Below, piece after piece: positions 56,087-64,000 of a stretch of 64,000 nt of DNA. How positions within the stretch are numbered: the stretch's first letter is position 1; each line of letters opens with the position of its first letter. Made by a program: the position numbers and the translations under genes. The stretch is from Nilaparvata lugens (Eukaryota; Arthropoda; Insecta; Hemiptera; Delphacidae): positions 14,555,942 through 14,619,941 of the forward strand of contig NC_052511.1 in assembly GCF_014356525.2 (NCBI RefSeq), written 5' to 3'. The notes below the pieces were generated by a model. It did not search any database and had not been told where the DNA came from. It saw nothing but the letters and a program-made list of their open reading frames with translations.

Positions 56087-58145
56087 TGTGTGTATGTGTG
56101 TGTGTGTGTGTGTGTGTGTTGTGTGTGTGTGTGTGGTGTGTGTGTGTGTGTGGTGTGTGTGTGTGTGTGTGTGTGTATGAGTGTATGTGCGTCTGTGTAC
56201 ATGATATCTCATCTCCCAATTAACGGAATGACTTGAAATTTGGAACTTAAGGTCCTTAAACTATAAGGATCCGACACGAACAATTTCAATAAAATGCAAT
56301 TCATGATGCCGAAAATGTTGTCAAAAACAGGGTTTTTTGCGATTATCTCGAAAATGGCTCCAACGATTTTGATTCAAGTTATACCTAAAATAGTCATTCA
56401 TAAGCCATATCAACTGCCACAAGTCCCATAACTGTAAAAATTTCAGGAGCTCCGCCTCATCCATGCAAAGTTTGATTTTAGGTTTCCAATTATCAGGTCT
56501 CAGATATAGTCTTGCTGAATTTAAACAAAAAATTTCGAGTGGAAAAGATTCAGCAAGAAAATCTCCTCAAATAATGTCGAATAACATTTTCACCTAAAAT
56601 TGAAAATAAGCTTGAAATTTGAGAAAATGTGATTATTCAATTGCTAACTGTTGGCAACTGTTGATTCTAATAAATCATTCACTATGAAGAGATAGCAGAT
56701 CTCGTGTGTATCCAGCGTTATTGTCCTGTCACCAGCTGGCTCAGATCTTTGAATAGTAAACTATTATTAGGCCTGTGCGAGGGAACACTAGCGTCAGGTG
56801 ATACATTTTCATAACGGCAAGGAAAGTTGTGTGAGTGCGCCACATCAGATTTTTATTTATTGATAAAAAGAACACAATTCTCTAAAATGATCGTGTTTAT
56901 ATTTTACAGCTGGTTATACATCAGCTTATGAATTTCGGGGATGCGATATTTTGATTATCCACAGATCACTCGCTCACTTTTTACTATCCACAGACGACGA
57001 AAGTCTCAGTTGCTTCAGCCAAGGATGAATTATCCTTTTAATGTAGTTCAGCGAGTTTTCCCAAGGATGAGACCTAGTGCAATCGAATTTTTATATCATA
57101 AACCTACTATGTTCCAAATTTCGTGGAAATCGTTAGAGCCGTTTTCGAGCTCCGTTGAACATAAATAACCAGATAAACAGATATAAAAATAACCAGATAC
57201 AAAAATATAAACTGATATACAGAGATTGATCGCTTAATATAATAGGATGTACACATTTCAATTAAATCCACATGTGATATTGGATGAGTGAACCAGATAA
57301 AGTAGTTTACAGTTCCTTGAACTGAGGACTGTGGAATATTATTACCAACATTTATATTTCCCTATTAGCAAGTAACCCGTGCTCCGACATGGTCCATAAT
57401 AACTGTTTCGAAGAGGTACTCTCTTTAGATTATATTTATTAACATATGATATGGACATTTCTATTATATTTGAGAGATTGAATGAAGAAGAATATTCATG
57501 CTAAAAGACGAACTTTAAACCATCAAAAACCAGCCTTAAGCTGCGTTTACACCAAAGTTCTTAACGAAATGTTAATTACTTAATCCTTATAGATTCTATT
57601 AGATTGAACGGAACTTGACAAACACATATGTTCATCATGTGTATGATAAGTTATGTTCAATCTAATAGAATCTGTAAGGTTTAAGCTATTAACATTATGT
57701 TAATAACTTTGGTGTAAACGCAGCTTCAGAGTTTAAATATCGCTTGTTGAGCACCTAGGACCTATGAGGGAGCTATATTCTGAGTTTTGTTGCAACCCAT
57801 TCAGTAGTTTTTTTCAGAAATTGTGATCAGTGAGTGAGTGAGTAAGTGAGTGAGTAAGTGTGTGAGTGATTGAGTGTGTGAGATGAGAATTTTATAAGTA
57901 TAGATTAAAAATCGGCATTGAAGAAGCATGTCTGAATATTCAATATATTTTTTTGTAAAAATCAATACAATTAGTATTTATTAGAACTTTCGTTATATTG
58001 TCTTATGTTTTTGATAAATGTTACAGTTGCTGTGGATGAGGACCATTCAAGATCTCCAAGAGCCCATATTGCATTGGGTGTGGGTCTAGTGTTAGATCCA
58101 CTTATTAGAATCATCAAACATATTCATAAAAAAGTGAGGGGTTGA
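52856..58145 (+). CDS. Small secreted peptide precursor, two exons, family not recognised
   Basis: Exons 52856-52988 and 58027-58145 (252 nt, 83 residues). Residues 1-27 are a textbook signal peptide (basic start, GICVLFVLFFSHL core, cleavage likely after AEA). Residues 28-56 are acidic (SQDDSR, EMMNE, VDEDHSRSPR). The C-terminal 27 residues start AHIALGVGLVLDPLIR and end in KHIHKKVRG-stop, hydrophobic then strongly basic. A terminal Gly is what amidating enzymes use. The layout resembles precursors of neuropeptides or linear antimicrobial/venom-type peptides, but there is no Cys in the mature part and I recognise no family. The exon 1 donor (GAAG|GTTGGC) is weak. A stronger site further on (TAT|GTAAGA, 53074) keeps the same phase and would add 29 low-complexity residues. 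The acceptor TGTTACAG is acceptable. Confidence 0.6.
53206..53430 (+). mobile_element. Helitron-like 5' end fragment
   Basis: Starts TCTATCTATATAATAAGAGAG and runs through TTGTTCGTTTGTTCGCATC and ACCGGAAAAACGGGAATGA. This is the usual style of the left part of the Helitron-like elements seen elsewhere in the window. The right end was not found; the SINE follows. Confidence 0.45.
53513..53590 (+). mobile_element. tRNA-derived SINE head
   Basis: Has pol III boxes A (TAGCGTAACGG, 53520-53530) and B (GGTTCGAATCC, 53563-53573). The D-arm (TAGC...GCTA) and T-arm (TCGG...CCGA) can pair, but the acceptor stem cannot. A T-rich run follows. So it is a tRNA-derived SINE and not a working tRNA gene. Confidence 0.6.
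54014..54165 (+). mobile_element. Partial Helitron-like element
   Basis: Contains AAAGAACTGGCTAATACACG, TGTTTGACGCATCATCACGTC and CTTAATTAACCTAGGATGG in the same order as the fuller copy at 54412-54642, but lacks the 3' CTAGT end. Confidence 0.6.
54412..54642 (+). mobile_element. Helitron-like non-autonomous element, about 230 bp
   Basis: 5' end ACTATAATAATGAAAAGAGC, middle CATCATCACGTCTGAACTAC, 3' end AGCACGGGTTATCTACTAGT. Same family as 3492-3735 (minus) and 54014-54165. No open frame. Class inferred from the CTAGT end and the 5' style. Confidence 0.6.
55387..55800. other. GC-richer unannotated block in the peptide-gene intron
   Basis: A 131-codon minus-strand frame covers it, ending in a hydrophobic/aromatic run. 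It has no recognisable domain, and an 86-codon frame is also open on the other strand. GGCGTGGAAGTGAC and GTCACTTCC at 55737-55788 form a short inverted repeat. Probably transposon-derived. Confidence 0.3.
55890..56827. mobile_element. 938-bp dispersed repeat with ACTTTCCTTG ends
   Basis: Bounded by ACTTTCCTTG (55890-55899) and CAAGGAAAGT (56818-56827). The inside carries a GT microsatellite and long Thy/Ala-rich sequence without a frame. It resembles a repeat common in planthopper genomes; that is from memory of the style and is not checked. Confidence 0.6.
56027..56178. repeat. (GT)n microsatellite
   Basis: About 150 bp of GT with scattered TGG/TAT slips. Long Cys-Val and His-Thr frames through it are artefacts. 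Confidence 0.97.
57363..57906 (-). mobile_element. Helitron-like element carrying a nested MITE
   Basis: Read on the minus strand it starts TCTATACTTATAAAATTCTC, then a (CACT)n stretch, and ends GGAGCACGGGTTACTTGCTAAT-like at 57363 with a CTAAT end. The 3' end matches the copies at 54642 and 3492. The interior is split by the MITE at 57539-57725. Confidence 0.6.
57539..57725. mobile_element. 187-bp palindromic MITE
   Basis: Ends AGCTGCGTTTACACCAAAGTT and AACTTTGGTGTAAACGCAGCT are complementary over 21 bases. Further inside, GATTCTATTAGATTGAA pairs with TTCAATCTAATAGAATC. Flanked by TTA and TCA, an imperfect 3-bp target duplication. Its outline is like the element at 39427-39570. Confidence 0.88.
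58027..58145 (+). CDS. Peptide gene exon 2 (mature peptide and stop)
   Basis: Starts after TGTTACAG, phase 1, giving VAVDEDHSRSPR then the C-terminal peptide; TGA at 58143-58145. SRSPR offers a basic processing site directly before the hydrophobic/basic segment. The other two frames contain stops. Confidence 0.55.
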
Positions 58146-58306
58146 TTCCAATCATCCACTACCACAAAATCAGCAAAAGTACCAATTGAAGATGAATATT
58201 GTAAAGCATGAATGATACTCTGATTATTGTAATATACATGTCAGTGATATACTTGTCTGTTAGAGTTCAACTCGATTTCCCTATGTCTGAACTTCTACTT
58301 GCATCC

Positions 58307-58645
58307 TACAGGGTGTGTTAATTAAGTTTCAAGACTGATGTTTTCAGCGCTTCCAGACCGGTCTCTTCAGCCTTGCTTGGTGGGGGGAGTCTCAGGCAAG
58401 CGACCGAGCACTCGTCAGTTGCTGGCGAGACGCTGAAGTGACGCATCACGCATCAAGTCAGTGTGTGTGTGTGTGTGTGTTTTTCACGTCGAAAAGTCGC
58501 GACAGTGAAAATGCAGCATTTGATTGAGCAGCGTTATTCGGTGAAGATGTGTCAAACTTGGCAAGAACGGCCAGGAAACGCTCCAGATGCTTCAGCAGGC
58601 TTACAAGAAGACACAATGTCCCGGGCCATGGTTTTTGTGTGAAAA
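58307..58645 (+). pseudogene. Truncated mariner-like element (5' end and start of transposase)
   Basis: TA then CAGGGTGTGTTAATTAAG at 58307-58326 looks like a mariner terminal repeat. From the ATG at 58511 the frames give MQHLIEQRYSVKMC, then after a one-base shift KLGKNGQETLQMLQQAYK, then a second shift and TMSRAMVF. This is the helix-turn-helix start of a mariner transposase. The rest of the gene, with its DDD catalytic residues, is missing. Contains a short (GT)9. Confidence 0.75.
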
Positions 58646-58649
58646 ACAA

Positions 58650-61600
58650 AACAATTGCAACCAATAATAAGCACTAAACAATAACATATTACCAAAATAA
58701 AGGAAGCAGAGCAATAATTATTAATTACAATATATATTACTTACAAACGTAGAATGATAATGGTATTATGATACAACAAGAAATTAAACCTAAAAGAGAC
58801 ATTCCAAAACCACTCAAAATCCCTCAACACACTGTACACATTGAATTTCATATCAATTCATTTGAACTTTCCTATTTATATGTTTTATTTTCATTTTTAC
58901 TCATATTCTATATTGATTTTTAATATTATTGTATACTTTAAACAGCTGAAGTCAGAAATTTGGCTTTCCGAAACGTGGCATAGTTGTAGTCCACGTCGTT
59001 TATGCGTAAATGCCGTCGTCGACCACAAATAATGAGAAGTTATTTGATCAGCTGTTTTAGCTCACTTGAAATTTGGACAAGAATGTCAACACTGCTTGTT
59101 ATCATCGACTGCGGAAGTTTACGCACAAACGAGAATGCACCTCAAGTTGTCCAATGCAAAAATATAGTTTACCGCACAGAAATAGCCCGATGGAAATTGA
59201 AACAGATGCGTCCACTCTCACCACCCCGCACCCATAATCAGCCGTGGACAACGTTGATCAACTCCTATTTGGCAACGTTGCACTCATCTGTTCCAATTTC
59301 CCTCAGACTATTTTCGTGTGGTAGACTAATGGCTGATAACGATCACATGAGCCGGAAACTACTGCAGCAGGATACAGCAACGGTATTATCATAATGGAAT
59401 AGAATGGAAAGTGACAAGTTGCGCTGCAAATGGACACATTATTTCTCATTTATAATACCACAGACAAATAGACTTGAATCTATGTAGATGTTTATTCCTG
59501 CCACTGCATTTTGTAGCTGTTTGCTGCCATTGTGGCCCTATACCCTGATATCAATGAAGTGTTTTAAAAATATATATACAATCAAGAAATATTAGTTGAA
59601 AATAAAATAAAAGGTTGATATGATAATCGATCTCATAGACTGTAATATTTCATTTATGTACAGTATCTTCCTCACCACCACATAAATGGTTTGAATAAAG
59701 TTATTAGTGACTAAGTAAATACTGTAATAAGAAAGCTATTGAGACTTGATAGAATAGATATGAATTTCAGATATTTCCACACATCAAAAATCTGTAAAAT
59801 TGTAATAGATAGGATATATCAGATCTGACATCATTCTCATAACGATCAACAATGCAGAAAACCCTGAGCAAGGTTGAGTAGCTTTATGTGTTAAAATTGT
59901 CAATCCTGTCAATTTCAATTTTCAATTCCTCAGATAAAACTCAGCCAAGAGATGTTTTATTATAAAAGTTGCCCTATAATAAAACGCCTCCTACCAGATC
60001 TATTTTCTACAGCTTTCATACAACCAGTTTTGTCAGGAAGAAAGCCTTGGACTCACTGGAATGACGTAGAAAGAAATTAATTTGATGATTTGTTCTTGTA
60101 TCATTGCCTGCATGGTCACCTGAAGATTGGCAATCCAGGAATTATTGTGCCTATGCGCAATTTGCGAAACACCTTGGGAAATAGAATAGATATTTGAAGC
60201 CTCCAATTTATTCAAAAAGAGAATAATAAAATTCTACATGAGCAGGATTGAAAAAACGTTCTTCTTATACTTTTCAATAGAACACTCTCATACTCTGGGT
60301 ATATCACTTTGACAGTTGCAATACACTAAGGCTGAAGCAGTTCTATTGCACGTGAAATTTGCCTAACCATACTCATTCAGTCACTTGGCGCCATGTGGTG
60401 GAACGGTTTGGCTGTAAGGGGTGATGTGGAGGCCAACTATAATTATTTTTATTAAAATAAATTATTTAAGAAAAAATATCATCATGATTCAAATAGTTCA
60501 ATTCTGAGTTGTTAGCAACTCTGTGGCAGCTCTTGACCTAGCCTATCGCTTGAAAATGTATGTGTTTATTTCGATATCAACGTTCGAATTTAATCTTCAA
60601 CATGAACAAAATCCAACTCAAAATGCAATAAAATAAAAACAAATGTTCGATATCAACGTGACGATTCAATCTTTAACCTGAGTATACACACACTATCATC
60701 TTTACAGACATCCTTCAGACATCCTTACAACATCCTTACAACACAGCACGGTCGCAAACCAACATCTTACATCAAATAAAGCCAACATTACACTAATATA
60801 AATATTATATAGATCTCTCTGGAAAATAGTAGAGCTAATGGAAAACAATTTTATACTTAGAACTTAATTGGAAGAGACTATAACAGAACATCAGTGGTAA
60901 CACAAAGCTTGAAACATTATTTCACTCTCAAATGTCTCAACTCTTATTGAAATTATCGCAGTCTCAAATAGAATAATTAATGAATATAACTTTCATAACA
61001 GTATCTTTCAATCCTACAAGCAAGGTTCAATGAAAGTTCTTAGTTTTTATGCAATTTAAAAACTAAGTGCCAGCTGCACAAAAGCCAATCAAGTCCCAAT
61101 CGCGATCAATTCCACGAGAACCAATCAGAGAAGCCATCTTCTCAAAAGGTTGTTTCTCATGAAACCAACCACGACCAAAATGCAACCGACCCCTGTGCAG
61201 CCGGGCCTCAGACAAATCTAGTTCCTGAAACTGTAGAGCAACATGGGTCTATTTGACAACTAAGTGCCTCCATCCATAGAATAATTGAACGAGTGTTAGC
61301 GAGTTCTCACTTTTTACTCAGTGAAGGCCAATGTCATTGTCCGTCTGGTTGCAGGTTCTAAAATAACTTCAAAAAGAATAACTTCCGTCAGGGATTCCCG
61401 AGCAATAAAATCCACAAAAATAATATTTTTTTGTTATATTTTTTTGTTATATATTTTTTTGTTATTTTTTTTGTTTTTCTCTTGAATGGAAATAAAAAAT
61501 TGAAAGTTTGTAAAATCATATGAATGTACAAGCATATATGATCAGAGATAAGAAGCTTGCAATAGTATTTATTTTATGTTATTCAATTACTTGATAATGG

Positions 61601-61850
61601 CATCATGAGCAAAACATGTCGTAAATGAACAATTTCAAAAAGTTGCCATACGAATATTATTATTATTTCTCACTGATGGCCAAATCTGAACTAAACAAAG
61701 GATGCTAGAAGATGCTGCTTCATGCACCTTACCCGCGAATTTGTGCAAGATCACATTACCTCCAAGTTCCTCCATCTGTTCCCTCAACCCTCTGTAAATC
61801 GACATTCTATGAATGAATATACTTCAGCAAAGTAACTACACAATTTATGA
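58650..61850. other. Intergenic stretch, no gene found
   Basis: AT-rich, except for a GC-richer block at 58960-59400 with a 130-codon chance-looking frame and a degenerate inverted repeat (CGTTTATGCGTAAA / TTTACGCACAAACG). No recognisable protein. The dispersed repeat core from 6.8 kb recurs at 61285-61310. Confidence 0.4.
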
Positions 61851-61859
61851 ATGAGTGGA

Positions 61860-61915
61860 GTGACTGAAGCATCACAGCTATCGCTGGATTGTGGGTTCGA
61901 GTCCCAACAAGACAA
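61860..61915 (+). mobile_element. Possible tRNA-like SINE remnant (B box)
   Basis: GTGGGTTCGAGTCCCA contains a perfect pol III B box with a pairing T-arm (GTGGG / CCCA). No convincing A box or acceptor stem upstream. Confidence 0.3.
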
Positions 61916-62239
61916 GAATGTAGTTTAGAGAAATTTAAGTTGGGTTTTCTTTAGAATATACGGTACATAGAGTAAATTTAATACAATGGAAAATTGATGT
62001 AAAAAAGAACACATACTATTCTAGTTGAGACTGATTGAGAGAGTATTGGTATAAGAGATATGCCTATTAGTTATCTACAATTATATAATAAAATAATAAA
62101 GCTGATGGTTTTTGTTCCGTTGTTTTGTTCAATTCAAACTATTTTATCATCTCCTTCTATTTTCTGTAGCTTTGGGCTATGTTTTAAACAAATTTTGCCT
62201 TCCCAGCTCTTGTGAACTAATAAACTTATCAAAAGAAGT

Positions 62240-62555
62240 AGTTAAAAAAAAGAGCTCCGCAACAAAGTCATTGACCCCTCTCCCCAGGCACCATTTGACC
62301 TCTTATCCAGTTTTCACATTAATCAAAAGGCACCATGGACAATGTCATCAAAACCTTGTCCCTGGAACCTTCTAATCACTGAACCTCAGAGCATGCTACC
62401 CTGAAGTGAGTGTTCTGGAACAAAGTCATTGATCCCCCTCCCCAGGCACCATTTGACCTCTTGTCCAGTTTCCACATCAACCAAGAGGTACCACGGACAA
62501 AGTCATCAAAACCTTGTCCCTGGAACCTTCCGATCACTGGACCTTAGACCTAGCT
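62240..62555. repeat. Two-copy tandem repeat of about 160 bp
   Basis: Block with CCCCAGGCACCATTTGACCT and AAACCTTGTCCCTGGAACCT appears at about 62264 and again at about 62423, with around 10 percent differences. Confidence 0.85.
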
Positions 62556-62836
62556 ATCCAGGAGATAAAGGTCAATGACATTGTCCCAGAACTCTTGTCA
62601 CAAACTACTTGGTGACTAGAGGTCAATGATATTGTTCTATCACTGGGCTTAATACCTATCCCCAGGGGATAGAGTTCGATGACATTGTCCCAGAACCCTC
62701 TTTACAAACTAGTAAGTGGTGCAGAGTTCAATGACACTGTCCCAAAATCCCCCTTACAAACTACTCATTGGCAAGAGGCCAAGAGGCCAATGACATTGTC
62801 CCAGAACCCCCCTTTAAAACTACTTATTTGCCAGAG
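62556..62836. repeat. Degenerate tandem repeats, about 65-bp units
   Basis: The core TCAATGACATTGTCCCAGAA followed by C-rich sequence and ACAAACTACT recurs four to five times. It shares 'TTGTCCC' words with the block before it, so both may derive from one minisatellite. Confidence 0.8.
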
Positions 62837-64000
62837 GTGAATTTATTTATTTATTTATTTATTATTTCATCACATTACATCATAATATTGGAAATACTCC
62901 CACTTGATAGGTGATTTGTCAAATAATTGCATCCTTAGAACTAAGTAAGATTTCTAACAGGTAAAATAAACAGAACAGTATATAAAAAAATTATATAACA
63001 AAGTGTATCCTATATCAGGTCCATCATTATCCTTAGTCCTAAAAATAGAGCAGATGTGATCATTAATTTAATTTGTGTCATTGAGTGCAGAGTTTATGGT
63101 TAATTGAATTCTGCCACCGAGTAGTACGCTCTATCAATTAAGATTCTTTTCACAGATTTCTTAAAGAGCTTTAGAGATTCGATTTTTCGAATGGTCTCAG
63201 GTAATTTATTATATAATCCCAATCCTGGATAAGAGGGATTCTTCTCATATGTCGCATGTCTATGGACTGGATACAACAGCAAATGCTGATTGCGTGTGGA
63301 GTAATTATGTCTCTCTGTGCAAAATTGAAATTTATTGATATTACTCTTGATGAAAATTAATAACTGATAAATGTAGATTGCAGGCAAGGTGAGAATTTTG
63401 AAAAACAGACTTGCATGAGTCTCTTTGTCTCAACCCGAAAATCACTCTAATAATCTTTTTTTGCATTAAAAATACCTTAGAACTGTCTGTTGAATTACCC
63501 CAGAAGATATTTCCATAGCATAGATGGGAATAGACATAGGCATAATAGACTGTTATGAGGGTGTTTCTGTCCACCGAATGAGACAATTTTAGAATCATAA
63601 AGTATGCACGGTTCAACTTGGAGGTGAGACTCTGTATGTGTTCCTTCCAAGTCAAATGCTCATCTATTGTAACTCCCAAGAATTTTATTGATTTCGCTAG
63701 TTTCAGTTTGCTGTCAGTTAATGAAAGAGGAATTCTGTTGTCTGTTGATCTGTAGCTATACTTCATTAAAAAAGTCTTATTATAATTAAGGGAGAGTCCA
63801 TTTGCTTTGAGCCAGCAGGACATGGTATCAAGGTCATTTTTTATATTATTTGCTAGATTTGTTTGATTTTTATCTGTTACTAAAGCTGTAGTATCATCTG
63901 CAAACATTATTAACCTTGAATGGGAGACTGATGTTGGGAGGTCATTGACGTATATAATGAATAGCAGAGGTCCCAGGATCGATGCCTGTGGCACCCCACT
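62837..64000 (-). pseudogene. Frameshifted Jockey/CR1-like LINE, 3' end (runs off the window)
   Basis: Minus-strand frame 63341 to the window edge: SGVPQASILGPLLFIIYVND, the catalytic FADD box (MFADDTTAL), GLSLNYNKT, FLGVTIDEHLTWKEHI and a YGNIFWG block. Near 63390 the frame breaks and continues at 63100-63387 (LPAIYIYQLLIFIKS, NYSTRNQ, GLYNKLPE) to a TAA. The 3' end has an (AAAT)n tail at 62841-62866. So it is a non-LTR retrotransposon with RT and C-terminal part but one frameshift. The 5' part lies beyond 64000. Confidence 0.9.

Noticed and set aside
55926..56236. Several overlapping Cys-Val or His-Thr frames
   Set aside because: Artefacts of the GT microsatellite inside a dispersed repeat.
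59002..59394. 130-codon frame as a gene
   Set aside because: No domain, several alternative frames open, and degenerate inverted repeats nearby; probably transposon debris.

Overview
This is a window of an animal nuclear genome. It is AT-rich, with introns that use GT-AG splice sites, sparse coding exons and very abundant transposon remnants. The protein families and the repeats point to a sap-feeding hemipteran, most likely a delphacid planthopper such as Nilaparvata. That species call is inferred from the style of the repeats and the Drosophila-type acetylcholinesterase; no marker gene proves it. Almost all long open frames here are chance frames or simple repeats. The real genes had to be assembled from short exons.

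Three genes can be supported. (1) At 1103-12298 on the minus strand, a complete eight-exon gene encodes a secreted CAP-superfamily protein (antigen-5 / venom-allergen-like, 278 residues) with a Gly/Tyr/Ser-rich, basic-ended C-terminal tail. A TATA box and an initiator lie at 12406-12441. (2) At 32711-40619 on the minus strand are the last five coding exons of a Drosophila-type (ace-2 clade) acetylcholinesterase, including the catalytic histidine and a GPI-type hydrophobic tail. Its 5' exons are not visible. (3) At 52856-58145 on the plus strand is a two-exon gene for an 83-residue secreted peptide precursor. It has a clear signal peptide, an acidic pro-region and a short hydrophobic/basic C-terminal peptide ending in Gly-stop, which suggests amidation. 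I do not recognise the family, and it is the best candidate here for something undescribed.

Layout: 1-1.1 kb, flank with nothing found. 1.1-12.5 kb, CAP gene; its introns hold a Helitron-like element, a broken RTE-like LINE ending in a 280-bp AAG tract, and a second LINE 3' end. 12.5-32.7 kb, a gene-poor stretch with microsatellites, hairpins, one fold-back element and one broken Lys-rich coding remnant. 32.7-40.6 kb, acetylcholinesterase 3' half, with two copies of a palindromic MITE on either side of the exon carrying the catalytic His. 40.6-52.7 kb, no exons found; it contains a 312-bp palindrome, a 32-bp satellite array and an 861-bp tandem duplication, then a 100-N assembly gap. 52.8-58.1 kb, peptide gene whose 5-kb intron is packed with Helitron-like elements, a tRNA-derived SINE, a 938-bp dispersed repeat and MITEs. 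58.3-64 kb, mariner fragment, minisatellite-like repeats and a broken Jockey/CR1-like LINE running off the right edge.

Nothing suggests that the three genes work as a unit. They are ordinary neighbours in a repeat-rich insect genome. Gene models are hand-spliced from the sequence and have no transcript support.
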